Assembly (NCBI GenBank): GCA_012798695.1
Contig: JAAZMR010000076.1
Coordinates: forward strand, 1-64,000
Source: Bacillota bacterium
Lineage (GTDB): Bacteria; Bacillota; Limnochordia; DTU087
Length of the DNA: 64,000 nucleotides
Reading direction: 5' to 3'
In this document: positions 1 to 7,751 of the stretch, piece by piece
Layout: each line of letters starts with the position of its first letter
Numbering within the stretch: the stretch's first letter is position 1
Translations under genes and position numbers: made by a program
Notes under the pieces: model-generated
Told to the model about the DNA's origin: nothing
What the model saw: the letters and a program-made list of their open reading frames with translations, nothing else
Databases searched by the model: none

Positions 1-1
1 A

Positions 2-77
2 TGGTGGGCGAAACAGGACTTGAACCTGTGGCCCCCTGCTTGTAAGGCAGGTGCTCTCCCAACTGAGCTATTCGCCC
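2..77 (-). tRNA. tRNA-Val (anticodon TAC)
   Basis: The reverse complement folds as a full cloverleaf: a 7-bp acceptor stem beginning GGGCGAA, a D-arm, an anticodon loop CTTACAA giving anticodon UAC, and a T-arm with GGTTCAAGTCC. An encoded CCA end lies at positions 2-4. UAC reads valine GUA codons and, by wobble, others. A consensus promoter sits about 30 bases upstream. Confidence 0.96.
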
Positions 78-108
78 GAGCATGGCCCTTATGTGAGCCG
101 CATGACCA

Positions 109-137
109 ATTATAGCACCCCATCTCCATGAAGTCAA
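109..137 (-). promoter_or_regulatory. sigma-A promoter of tRNA-Val
   Basis: On the minus strand TTGACT (132-137) and TATAAT (109-114) are separated by exactly 17 bp. Transcription should start near position 102, about 25 bases before the tRNA 5' end. Confidence 0.8.
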
Positions 138-354
138 TAAGGAAATACCCTGGAACCCGTATCCCCGCCAGAGTATCTCCCAAAAATACAGATTGTCTCT
201 TTGCAGACAGCGCCTGAGCAGAGGATCAAGGGGTACAAGGGATGCATCTTCTCTCGGTGCCGAGCCACTGCCCAATGGCCTCGCCCGCTTGCCCAGCTGC
301 TTCACTGCACATGACCATCTCCAAACTGGTACTGTTTAGCCACATTATACCCCA

Positions 355-843
355 TCAACTGACCGACATGCTGCAAATAGCCATGATTTTGTAAACTAAC
401 TGGCCAGCCGGCACTTCCACCTTTACGATATCACCGGCCTTGCGGCCTAGAATTGCCTGAGCAACAGGAGAGCGGTGGGAAATGCGGCTGGCACCAGGAT
501 CAGCTTCTGCCGACCCCACAATCATAAATTCCATTTCTTCCCCAGTAGCAATATCATATAACCGCACTCGATGACCTACCCGGACCTGGTCTGTGGTCAT
601 ATTCCTGCCATCAATTACCTGAGCATTCCTCAAGAGATTCTCCAGAGCTTGGATACGACTCTCGATGAAAGCTAGCTCCATCTTGGATATTTCGTAGTCA
701 GGGTTCCCCCATGTACCTCCTGCACATAAAGCATCCCTCATGACCATGGCTACTTCCTTGCGTCTGACTGTCTTGAGATGGGCTAGTTCTGCCTCCAGTT
801 TACGCAACCCTGCCAAAGTGAGGAAGACTTCTTTTTCTGCCAT
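355..843 (-). CDS. GreA-like transcription factor lacking the catalytic acids
   Basis: The 162-residue protein has the GreA/GreB layout: an N-terminal coiled coil (about 1-75) and a C-terminal FKBP-like domain (about 80-160). It contains landmarks such as NAQVID after the coiled coil and SPVAQAILGRKAGD in the C-terminal domain. GreA enters the RNA polymerase secondary channel and stimulates transcript cleavage through two acids at the coiled-coil tip (D41 and E44 in E. coli). Here the tip reads GGTWGNPDYE, and both aligned acids are glycine. It may therefore bind polymerase without stimulating cleavage, which is inference. The ATG at 843 has AAGGAG 12 bases upstream. An in-frame TTG at 855 abuts that site and is unlikely. 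Confidence 0.85.
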   Translation of the reverse strand: MAEKEVFLTLAGLRKLEAELAHLKTVRRKEVAMVMRDALCAGGTWGNPDYEISKMELAFIESRIQALENLLRNAQVIDGRNMTTDQVRVGHRVRLYDIATGEEMEFMIVGSAEADPGASRISHRSPVAQAILGRKAGDIVKVEVPAGQLVYKIMAICSMSVS

Positions 844-998
844 CGGGAATCTCAACTCCTTGCCCTACTGCTTGCTAGCAGTATATTCATCAATCTCCAC
901 CGACTTGCTGGAGAAACCTTCCACGGTCATGCCCTGGGATAAACGTCAAGAGATGTGCTCATCCTACTGATAAGCGTGGTTGAAGGAGGATGGTCTAA

Positions 999-1871
999 TT
1001 GCGCAGTCTATGGAATGGCAGCATCAGCTTTGGTTTGGTAAATATACCTGTCAAGCTCTATGCAGGTACATCCAGCAATGATATTAAGTTCAACTATCTC
1101 CACAGCCTTTGTCATACACCCATCAAATACCAAAAAACGTGTCCCCACTGTGCCAAAGAAGTCACTGAAGATGAAATCGTAAAGGGTTATGAATTTCAGA
1201 AAGGCCAGTATGTTGTCATGGAAGAAACTGATTTTGAGGCCATAGTTCCGGAGAAAACCCGCTCTATCGATATTCTCGACTTTGTTCAATTGGCTAAGAT
1301 CGACCCAGTGTATTTCCAGCGAACTTACTACCTAGAACCTGGGGAAACCGGAGCCAAAGCCTATCATCTACTTAAAAAAGCTATGCAGGAAAAGCAGCAG
1401 ATAGCGATTGCCAAGATAGTTATCCGATCTCGTGAGAATTTAGCAGCTCTACGTGTCTACGGACGGGGATTAGCCTTAGAGACAATGTACTACCCAGATG
1501 AGATTCGTTCCATTGAACAACTAGGGCAGATAACTCAAGAGCCTGACATCAACGAACGGGAGTTAGCAATGGCTATGCTGCTCATTGATAACCTTACAGC
1601 GGAGTTTACCCCAGGCAAATACTTTGATGAGTATCAAGACATGCTGGCTAATGTCATTGAGCAGAAAATCGCCGGCCAAGAAGTCACCCCGGTTGTGGCA
1701 CCCCCCGCGGCCGGTAAGGTCATTGATCTGATGGCTGCCTTAGAAGCAAGTGTCCAAGCCACAAAATCGAGAGAAGGGCAGGCTGATCAAATGCCCACCG
1801 GTGAGAACACTACACGGCTTACGGCTAGACGCAAAGGGCACCCAATCAAAGAGTCTGAGGAAACCGGCTAG
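999..1871 (+). CDS. ku: Ku homodimer, DNA end-binding protein of bacterial NHEJ
   Basis: Bacterial Ku forms a ring that binds DNA double-strand ends and recruits LigD. The 290-residue product begins MRSLWNGSISFGLVNIPVKL, the hallmark Ku N-terminus, and carries the Ku core to about residue 240. A basic, Lys/Arg-rich tail follows, as is usual for LigD recruitment. The start is TTG at 999, chosen because GAAGGAGGA lies 8 bases upstream and the family motif begins immediately. It heads a gene run with the ligase (1-bp overlap), the polymerase and two SASP genes, which fits DNA-end repair in spores. It is divergent from the GreA-like gene. Confidence 0.96.
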   Translation: MRSLWNGSISFGLVNIPVKLYAGTSSNDIKFNYLHSLCHTPIKYQKTCPHCAKEVTEDEIVKGYEFQKGQYVVMEETDFEAIVPEKTRSIDILDFVQLAKIDPVYFQRTYYLEPGETGAKAYHLLKKAMQEKQQIAIAKIVIRSRENLAALRVYGRGLALETMYYPDEIRSIEQLGQITQEPDINERELAMAMLLIDNLTAEFTPGKYFDEYQDMLANVIEQKIAGQEVTPVVAPPAAGKVIDLMAALEASVQATKSREGQADQMPTGENTTRLTARRKGHPIKESEETG

Positions 1872-2836
1872 TGGCAGCATCACTCCCCCCTAATCTAAGA
1901 CCTATGTTGGCCTTGACAGCAGATCCCTTTGATTCCGATATGTTTCTCTTTGAGCCCAAATGGGATGGATTTCGCTGCCTGGCCTATGTAGAGAAGAACA
2001 TGACCAAACTGCAAAGCCGCAATGGTAACGATCTTACCCCTCACTTTCCTGAACTCTCTGCTCTACACCGGGAGATTGCGATAACACCGGCGATTATCGA
2101 CGGGGAAATCATTGCTTTTCACGGAGGTCGGGAGCTTTTCCATCCACTCTTAACAAGGATACGAGCTGAACCAAGAGCTAATATGCGCCCCGTAGATGTA
2201 TCGATACTTTTCGTTGCGTTTGACCTTTTGTATAGTCGAGGTAGGTCTATCCTCCATATCCCCCTACAAGAGCGCAAGGTACTACTGAGCGAGTCGGTGG
2301 CCGGCAATGAATACCTTGTGGTGAATGGCTATGTACATCAATCTGGGGTAGCACTCTTCCAGGCAGCTGTAGCCCAAGGCAGAGAAGGCATCATGGCCAA
2401 AAGATTGGGCAGTCCGTATCTACCCGGAAAGCGGACGCGGCTGTGGCTCAAGATCAAACCCCTGAAAACGGTAGAGGCAGTAGTGATCGGATATGTTCCT
2501 AAGACGAAGAACACCTTTGCTTCTTTGGCCTTAGGACAATACCTAGGCAAAAACCAGCTGTTAGTCTATGTTGGCAATGTAGGAACTGGCTTCACAGAAG
2601 CCCAGATGGGCGAGATCTTGGCAGGCCTCACCCCACTGCCACCCAATGAGAAGCCTGTGGTGCAAGAACTTCCCCATGACCATTCATCGATCATTTGGGT
2701 AAGACCGGAGATAGTTGTTGAAATTGGCTACCTGGAATACACCCCCAGCGGGAATCTGCGACATCCTACATATCAGAGAAGGCGGGAGGATATCGACCCA
2801 AAGCAATGTATCTTTCCAGATACTGATCAACCATGA
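1871..2836 (+). CDS. ligD: ATP-dependent DNA ligase, stand-alone LigD ligase domain
   Basis: This 321-residue protein is the ligase module of NHEJ ligase D. It has the nucleotidyl-transferase motif EPKWDGFR with nucleophile Lys30, then DGEIIAF, EGIMAKR and WLKIKP (motifs III-V). A C-terminal OB fold runs from about 215 to 315. It seals breaks held by Ku. The GTG start at 1871 overlaps the last base of the ku stop codon, so translation is probably coupled. In many bacteria ligase, polymerase and phosphoesterase are one LigD chain. Here the ligase and polymerase are separate proteins, and no phosphoesterase gene is visible. Confidence 0.94.
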   Translation: MAASLPPNLRPMLALTADPFDSDMFLFEPKWDGFRCLAYVEKNMTKLQSRNGNDLTPHFPELSALHREIAITPAIIDGEIIAFHGGRELFHPLLTRIRAEPRANMRPVDVSILFVAFDLLYSRGRSILHIPLQERKVLLSESVAGNEYLVVNGYVHQSGVALFQAAVAQGREGIMAKRLGSPYLPGKRTRLWLKIKPLKTVEAVVIGYVPKTKNTFASLALGQYLGKNQLLVYVGNVGTGFTEAQMGEILAGLTPLPPNEKPVVQELPHDHSSIIWVRPEIVVEIGYLEYTPSGNLRHPTYQRRREDIDPKQCIFPDTDQP

Positions 2837-2852
2837 AGGCGAGGAGAATAGC

Positions 2853-3770
2853 ATGGAGCAGCAGCAAACAGTACTAGTAGATGGGCACGAGATCGTGATT
2901 ACCAACTGGAATAGAGTGCTCTGGCCGGAGCCGGGGTTCACCAAAGGGGATCTCATCAACTACTATAGCCTGGCAGCCCCCTACCTGCTTGCTCATTTGC
3001 GAGACCGTCCACTCACAGTAACCCGGTACCCAAGAGGCATTCAGAATCCATCATTCTACCAAAAAAACTGTCCTCAATACGCACCTGGCTTCATAGAGAC
3101 AATCCCCGTGGTTGGTGATCAGCCCCACAAGACAATAAACTATATCTTGGTGCAGAACAGACCAACTCTGGTCTGGTTGGCCAACCAGGCCTGCATCGAA
3201 CTACACCCTTGGCTGTCTTTGCATACTCGCCCCCAGTACCCCGATTGGCTGGTGTTTGATCTAGACCCGGCAGAAGGTTGCGATTTTGATGATGCGCGGG
3301 AAATTGCCTTTCTGGTCAAAAAGGCCCTAGACGAGCTAGGGTTGCTCTGCTACCCCAAGCTTTCGGGGGTAACGGGCATTCACATTTATGTACCAATAGA
3401 GGCGAAATATACTTATCAGATTACCAGTGGGTTTGTCGGCAGCATCGGCAAGATCCTGGAATCGGTCTACCCATCCAAAGTCACTACAGAAAGGTTAATC
3501 AAACACCGTACCGGCCGCGTCTATGTTGACCACCTCCAAAACCTCTTAGGCAAGACACTTGCCGCTCCTTACAGCCCTCGTCCCCATCCGAAAGCCACCA
3601 TCTCGACACCAGTTACCTGGCCAGAGCTGGAGGGGGTTTATCCTGATCAGTTCCACTTGGGCAGCATTTTGGATCGTTTGCGCAAGACACCAGACCTTTT
3701 CGCACCGGTCCTTGGACCAGGGCAATCACTTGATCTAGCACTGAGAGATATCGGTATCACTGTCACTTGA
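2853..3770 (+). CDS. ligD: LigD-type DNA polymerase/primase (PolDom) of NHEJ
   Basis: The 305-residue protein matches the archaeo-eukaryotic-primase-like polymerase domain of LigD, which fills gaps and adds nucleotides, often ribonucleotides, at broken ends. It carries the metal-binding pair in WLVFDLDP (Asp136, Asp138), the SGVTGIHIYVP nucleotide-binding stretch, and VYVDHLQN with the third catalytic aspartate. The ATG at 2853 follows GAGGAG by 6 bases. The open frame extends upstream into the ligase gene, but that part has no ribosome site. It lies 16 bases after the ligase stop, as the third gene of the ku operon. Confidence 0.93.
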   Translation: MEQQQTVLVDGHEIVITNWNRVLWPEPGFTKGDLINYYSLAAPYLLAHLRDRPLTVTRYPRGIQNPSFYQKNCPQYAPGFIETIPVVGDQPHKTINYILVQNRPTLVWLANQACIELHPWLSLHTRPQYPDWLVFDLDPAEGCDFDDAREIAFLVKKALDELGLLCYPKLSGVTGIHIYVPIEAKYTYQITSGFVGSIGKILESVYPSKVTTERLIKHRTGRVYVDHLQNLLGKTLAAPYSPRPHPKATISTPVTWPELEGVYPDQFHLGSILDRLRKTPDLFAPVLGPGQSLDLALRDIGITVT

Positions 3771-3849
3771 AGCCACAATCTGTGTTTCCCGACAATTGGC
3801 AGCATGCTCCTCACGCTCTTTGGTCAAACTAGGCGTGGAGGTGACTCAT

Positions 3850-4041
3850 GTGGCTAATCGGGGCAAAGTAGCCTCCGAACAGCTAAAAATGGAGGCAGCA
3901 GAGGAAGTCGGGTTTGCCGACAAACTGAGGGAAAGCGGTTGGGATAATGTGACTACAAAGGAAATCGGTTTGATGGTCCGAGAGATGATTCGACGCGGAG
4001 AAAACACCCTTCTGCAACAACGGCGCAAGAATCAGACTTGA
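3850..4041 (+). CDS. alpha/beta-type small acid-soluble spore protein (SASP) 1
   Basis: The 63-residue protein carries the two SASP signatures: LKMEAAEEVGF, containing the germination-protease region E-A-A, and TTKEIGLMVREMI in the C-terminal DNA-binding helix. Alpha/beta SASPs coat spore DNA and protect it from UV and heat. The in-frame GTG at 3850 was chosen because GGAGGTG lies 6 bases upstream. A TTG at 3796 would add 18 residues outside the family pattern. Its place directly after ku-ligD suggests shared forespore expression, although no convincing sigma-G promoter could be fixed. Confidence 0.85.
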   Translation: MANRGKVASEQLKMEAAEEVGFADKLRESGWDNVTTKEIGLMVREMIRRGENTLLQQRRKNQT

Positions 4042-4163
4042 TGAGCTCTGCTGATAATCTAGGGATAAACCTCCCCGGTCAGTGGTATCCTAGAAACGGG
4101 CTTCGTATTCGGGCTCCTTTCCTACATATCCCTTTTCTTAGGGATATGAAAAGGAGGTACTCC

Positions 4164-4391
4164 ATGGCTGAGCGCTCACGGAAAACCATAGTCCCTCGAG
4201 CAGAATCGGCCCTGGACGAGGTCAAGTACGAAGTCGCTAATGAACTAGGTCTCCTGGAGAAGATCAAATCCCAAGGTTGGGGTGAGATGACTACACGGGA
4301 AGTAGGTAGAGTAGGCGGACAGATGGTCCGCAGACTGATTCACGCTGCTGAGGAATCCCTTGTCCAAGAAAACAAGACCAATAAGGGCTAA
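4164..4391 (+). CDS. alpha/beta-type small acid-soluble spore protein (SASP) 2
   Basis: The 75-residue paralogue of the preceding SASP has VKYEVANELGL around the expected GPR protease site and TTREVGRVGGQMVRRLI in the DNA-binding helix. The ATG at 4164 has AAGGAGG 6 bases upstream. A longer frame from 4038 has no ribosome site. A 9-bp hairpin (4125-4148) sits just before the ribosome-binding site and may stabilise the mRNA. It is the last gene of the ku-ligD-SASP run. Confidence 0.87.
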   Translation: MAERSRKTIVPRAESALDEVKYEVANELGLLEKIKSQGWGEMTTREVGRVGGQMVRRLIHAAEESLVQENKTNKG

Positions 4392-4461
4392 GATCAAATG
4401 CATACGTGACAGGAAAGGTAATACTTCCCGAAAGTGTAGGAACCTTCAGGCATGACCGGAC

Positions 4462-4489
4462 AGGGCAGGAAAAAGGAGTTTCCTGCCCT
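4462..4489 (+). terminator. probable terminator after the ku-ligD-SASP genes
   Basis: A perfect 11-bp stem (AGGGCAGGAAA paired with TTTCCTGCCCT) with a 6-base loop lies between the convergent SASP and histidine kinase genes. It is followed by a loose T-rich stretch on the plus strand. Confidence 0.6.
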
Positions 4490-4497
4490 CTCATTAT

Positions 4498-6276
4498 TTA
4501 GGCTTCTGCTTTGGGCAGCACAAAACCAAAGGTCGCCCCTTCGTTGGGCTTGCTAGTAGCGAAAACTTCCCCCCCATGGTTCTCAATGATTCCCCGGGCT
4601 ATAGAGAGGCCGAGCCCAGTTCCTTCTTTACCTTTTTCACGAGCTTTGTCGACTTTGTAGAAACGATCCCAGACATAAGGGAGCTGCTCTGGATCGATAC
4701 CCCTACCTGTATCCTCTACTTTGACTATTATCCGATTACCAGTGGCTCCAACAGAGATGGTCACGATCCCACCGCCCTCAGTATGTCGCAAGGCGTTATC
4801 AACGAAATTGGTCAGCACCTGCTGTAATCGGTCACTATCACCCCACAACAGCAGCTTTTCCTTTTCTCCTGGGGATAATTGGCAAGTCAGTTTTATATTC
4901 TTCTTGGCGGCCTGGGGTTCGAAAACATTCTGTACTCGATAAACCAGGTCTCGAATATCCAGCAAATCGTATGTGATAGACATGCTCCCCGACTCCAGTT
5001 TGGCTAAATCCAGAATATCATCAATCAGCCGGTTAAGGCGCAATGCTTCCTCCCGCACAATGTTCAGATAACGATGGCTCGTCTGCCGATCATCTACGGT
5101 GCCATCTAGCAAGGGTTCTACGAATCCTCGAATTGAAGTAAGCGGTGTTCTTAGTTCATGAGTAACATTGGCGAGAAAGTCCCTGCGCATGTTCTCGAGG
5201 CGCCTAGCTTCACTTACATCCTGTAAGAGAATAACACTGCCTACCCACTCATTGCCTCGTCGAATCGGGCTGCCATAGGCCCGCAGCACTACCAAAGGAT
5301 ATGGCGATATGTCTAGTGCTTCCACTCGCCCTGTTTCACTGACACGATGCAGCAGGTCAAGTAGGGGCACCGGCAGATCATCCATTGTCAACTTATCTAA
5401 CGGAATGTGGCCTACCCGCAACAGCTCTCCGGCCTGTGGATTGATCCAGAGAAGATTCTTGTCGTTATCAGCAGCGATGACCCCTTCATCGATACCAGTT
5501 ACGATACTCTGAAATTTGTCCCTTTCTTCCTGTAAATCACCGAGACTTCTTTCCAGTTTCTCCGCTAGGAGGTTAATCGCTTGGCCTAGTTCACCGACTT
5601 CATCCTCTGTTTCAATGGGTACCCGCCGATCAAAGACTCCTTGAGTCATCTCTTGAGCTAGACTAGTCATTGCCCTCAGCGGCCCGGTGATGCCCCGGGA
5701 CAGCCCTACCCCAACCAGATTGGACACTAGAAGCGCAAAAGCCGATGCCGCAAAGACCAATCGCCGGACATGAGCTAGGGTTTGTTCCACCGCCGATACC
5801 GGTGTATTCATGAACAGAGCACCTAATACTTGGTCTCCTACTTTTACCGGTACCGCCACGTTAATCATGGGCATATTAAAACGTCCTGTACGCCCTCTGC
5901 GAGTTACTACGGTCCCTTGCATAACCTCATTGAACTCATCTGCCTCCAAACGTATGCCTTCCCATTCAACAGACCCCTTAGATGCAGCTACAATTAGACC
6001 AGAGCGATCGACTAACCAGACTTGTGCCTCCAGGAATTCCCCCATGTTTTCCAGCACAACTCTGGCTTGGTAGTTCAAAGGGCGTCCCTGTGCTACATCT
6101 TTGACGATCCCGGCCACAGCTTGTCCCCGAGATATAAGGAGGCTCTCCTGTTCTGTAAAGAGATAATCTGATAGTAAACGGGAAAACAACACACCCAGTA
6201 CTGCTAGGCTGAGCACGGTAACAGTGACGTACGAGACAACCAGCTTTGATCTAATGCTGCGTTTTAGTGACACCAC
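4498..6276 (-). CDS. membrane sensor histidine kinase (WalK/PhoR class)
   Basis: This 592-residue kinase has two transmembrane segments (about 12-35 and 170-195) flanking an extracytoplasmic sensor domain. A HAMP linker (about 195-245) and a PAS domain (about 250-355) follow. The HisKA phosphoacceptor helix is FLANVTHELRTPLTS (His373). The ATPase domain carries an N box (NFVDNALRHT), DTGRGI and GTGLGLSI. It should phosphorylate the response regulator encoded just upstream, whose 3' end overlaps its GTG start by 26 bases. The architecture is that of WalK/PhoR/ResE kinases, but the signal cannot be read from the sequence. Confidence 0.92.
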   Translation of the reverse strand: MVSLKRSIRSKLVVSYVTVTVLSLAVLGVLFSRLLSDYLFTEQESLLISRGQAVAGIVKDVAQGRPLNYQARVVLENMGEFLEAQVWLVDRSGLIVAASKGSVEWEGIRLEADEFNEVMQGTVVTRRGRTGRFNMPMINVAVPVKVGDQVLGALFMNTPVSAVEQTLAHVRRLVFAASAFALLVSNLVGVGLSRGITGPLRAMTSLAQEMTQGVFDRRVPIETEDEVGELGQAINLLAEKLERSLGDLQEERDKFQSIVTGIDEGVIAADNDKNLLWINPQAGELLRVGHIPLDKLTMDDLPVPLLDLLHRVSETGRVEALDISPYPLVVLRAYGSPIRRGNEWVGSVILLQDVSEARRLENMRRDFLANVTHELRTPLTSIRGFVEPLLDGTVDDRQTSHRYLNIVREEALRLNRLIDDILDLAKLESGSMSITYDLLDIRDLVYRVQNVFEPQAAKKNIKLTCQLSPGEKEKLLLWGDSDRLQQVLTNFVDNALRHTEGGGIVTISVGATGNRIIVKVEDTGRGIDPEQLPYVWDRFYKVDKAREKGKEGTGLGLSIARGIIENHGGEVFATSKPNEGATFGFVLPKAEA

Positions 6277-6973
6277 CCTCGGCCCCCTGCTGCTCGTCGA
6301 ATTTGTATCCTACACCCCAGACTGTGGCAATACTCCAGGACTTTGGCTCGGCTGACGCCAGCTTCTGCCGCAAACGCTTGATATGCGCATCTACTGTACG
6401 ACCATCACCGACAAAGTCATACCCCCATACCTGTGATAGGATTTGCTCCCTTGTATAGGCCCATCCGGGCTTCTCCGCCAGAAAAACCAAAAGATCGAAT
6501 TCTTTGGGGGTAAGGGCCACCAACTGACCATCCAAGAGCACCTCATGACGAGCTACATCGATGTGCAAACCGGGAAAATCAATAACCTTCGCCTTATCCT
6601 CTGCCCGACTCACTCGTCGCAAAATCGCCTTTACCCTGGCCACCACTTCTACTGGGTTAAATGGTTTTACAACATAATCATCGGCACCTAGCTCCAAACC
6701 AAGTATGCGGTCATAATCCTCACCTTTGGCCGTCAACATGATGATAGGAACAAAGCTCTCCTCCCTGACTGCCCGACAGACCTCCCATCCATCGAGTTTG
6801 GGCATCATCACATCTAAAATCAGAAGATCCGGTTTGGCTTCCCGGGTCTGTCTGAGCGCCTCTGCCCCATTCAGGGCCGTCAGTACTTCATAGCCCTCTT
6901 TGACCAGATAGAGAGATAGCAGTTCCAGTACGTTAGGATCATCATCCGCGATCAGAACCTGACCTTTCGCCAC
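6251..6973 (-). CDS. OmpR/PhoB-family response regulator
   Basis: The N-terminal receiver domain has VLIADDD acidic residues and the phosphoacceptor Asp54 in LILDVMMPK. The C-terminal winged helix ends in WGYDFVGDGRTVDAHIKRLRQKL, recognisable as an OmpR-type DNA-binding domain. The GTG at 6973 (240 residues) was chosen because AAGGGGAG lies about 9 bases upstream and the protein then begins directly at the receiver strand. In-frame ATG codons at 6994 and 7021 would add 7 or 16 residues. It pairs with the overlapping histidine kinase. The regulon is unknown. Confidence 0.92.
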   Translation of the reverse strand: MAKGQVLIADDDPNVLELLSLYLVKEGYEVLTALNGAEALRQTREAKPDLLILDVMMPKLDGWEVCRAVREESFVPIIMLTAKGEDYDRILGLELGADDYVVKPFNPVEVVARVKAILRRVSRAEDKAKVIDFPGLHIDVARHEVLLDGQLVALTPKEFDLLVFLAEKPGWAYTREQILSQVWGYDFVGDGRTVDAHIKRLRQKLASAEPKSWSIATVWGVGYKFDEQQGAEGGVTKTQH

Positions 6974-7038
6974 AGCCTTCCACTCCCCTTGCATCAGTCT
7001 TGTCGCGTTCAAGTATACCATGCAGCCGTAGGGACATC

Positions 7039-7064
7039 AAAAACCCGCCACGCGAATGGCGGGT
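7039..7064 (-). terminator. intrinsic terminator of spoVT
   Basis: On the minus strand an 8-bp GC-rich stem (ACCCGCCA with TGGCGGGT) and 6-base loop is followed by TTTTT. It lies about 30 bases after the spoVT stop and separates it from the two-component genes. Confidence 0.85.
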
Positions 7065-7091
7065 CAGTTGATGTAAGTTATTAGTAGCTTT

Positions 7092-7640
7092 CTAATCGAT
7101 GCCTACTTGTTTACTGAGGAAGCTAGCTGCCGTCTCGGCCACTTTTAGCTCAAAATCGCCTAGCTCTCGGTCAGTAGCCGCTAGAAGTACGGTCCCCAAT
7201 AGGTCACCGGTAGGGCTGATAATGGGAGCTATCACTAAGGACCGCAATTCATAGTCCTTGGGCCATTCCAGATAGGGCTCTTTCTGAAGCTGATCGAACT
7301 GAGCAATCAGCGATTTGCGTTCAACGGCGATTTTCTTCAGCGCACTACTGACCACACGCTCTTGCATGGCCTTGATACTCAAGCTGCTGGCAATCACCTG
7401 GTCCTTATCAGTAATAAGTGCCTGGCACTCAGTAGACTGTTCCAAAGCCTCTACATACCCTTCAGCTTCTGTCCGCAAGCTCCAAAGAGGTGAGAACTTC
7501 TTTAGAACAATCCCACCATTAGCCTCTGTGAAAATCTCAATAGCATCCCCTTCATCGATTCGCAGCTGTGTCCTTAGTTCTTTAGGTACTACCACTCGCC
7601 CAAGCTCATCTATTCTGCGCACGATGCCTGTTGCTTTCAT
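7092..7640 (-). CDS. spoVT: stage V sporulation protein T, AbrB-like regulator
   Basis: SpoVT is a forespore transcription regulator with an AbrB swapped-hairpin DNA-binding domain and a GAF-like C-terminal domain. The N-terminus MKATGIVRRIDELGRVVVPK is nearly invariant in SpoVT. The 182-residue length and C-terminal ending (AETAASFLSKQVGI) also fit. AGGAGG lies just before the ATG. It has its own terminator, so it is probably monocistronic. Confidence 0.95.
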   Translation of the reverse strand: MKATGIVRRIDELGRVVVPKELRTQLRIDEGDAIEIFTEANGGIVLKKFSPLWSLRTEAEGYVEALEQSTECQALITDKDQVIASSLSIKAMQERVVSSALKKIAVERKSLIAQFDQLQKEPYLEWPKDYELRSLVIAPIISPTGDLLGTVLLAATDRELGDFELKVAETAASFLSKQVGID

Positions 7641-7751
7641 CGATCCGACCTCCTCGCTACTATTCTGACCACCTAAGCCAAATTCATACCAAATATGATG
7701 GCAGAAAGTAACCAGAGCAAAGCCTATTCAATCGATGATGACTGCAGGAGA

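Noticed and set aside
226-312. A 28-codon minus-strand frame with ending CIPCTP after the GreA-like gene.
   Set aside because: It has only a GGAG-like ribosome site, no recognisable family and sits in an otherwise empty spacer. It is too weak to call.
3801-3831. A sigma-G-like pair (AGCATG, 18 bp, CAAACTA) upstream of SASP 1.
   Set aside because: The predicted start would fall inside the ribosome-binding site of the gene, so it is unlikely to drive it.
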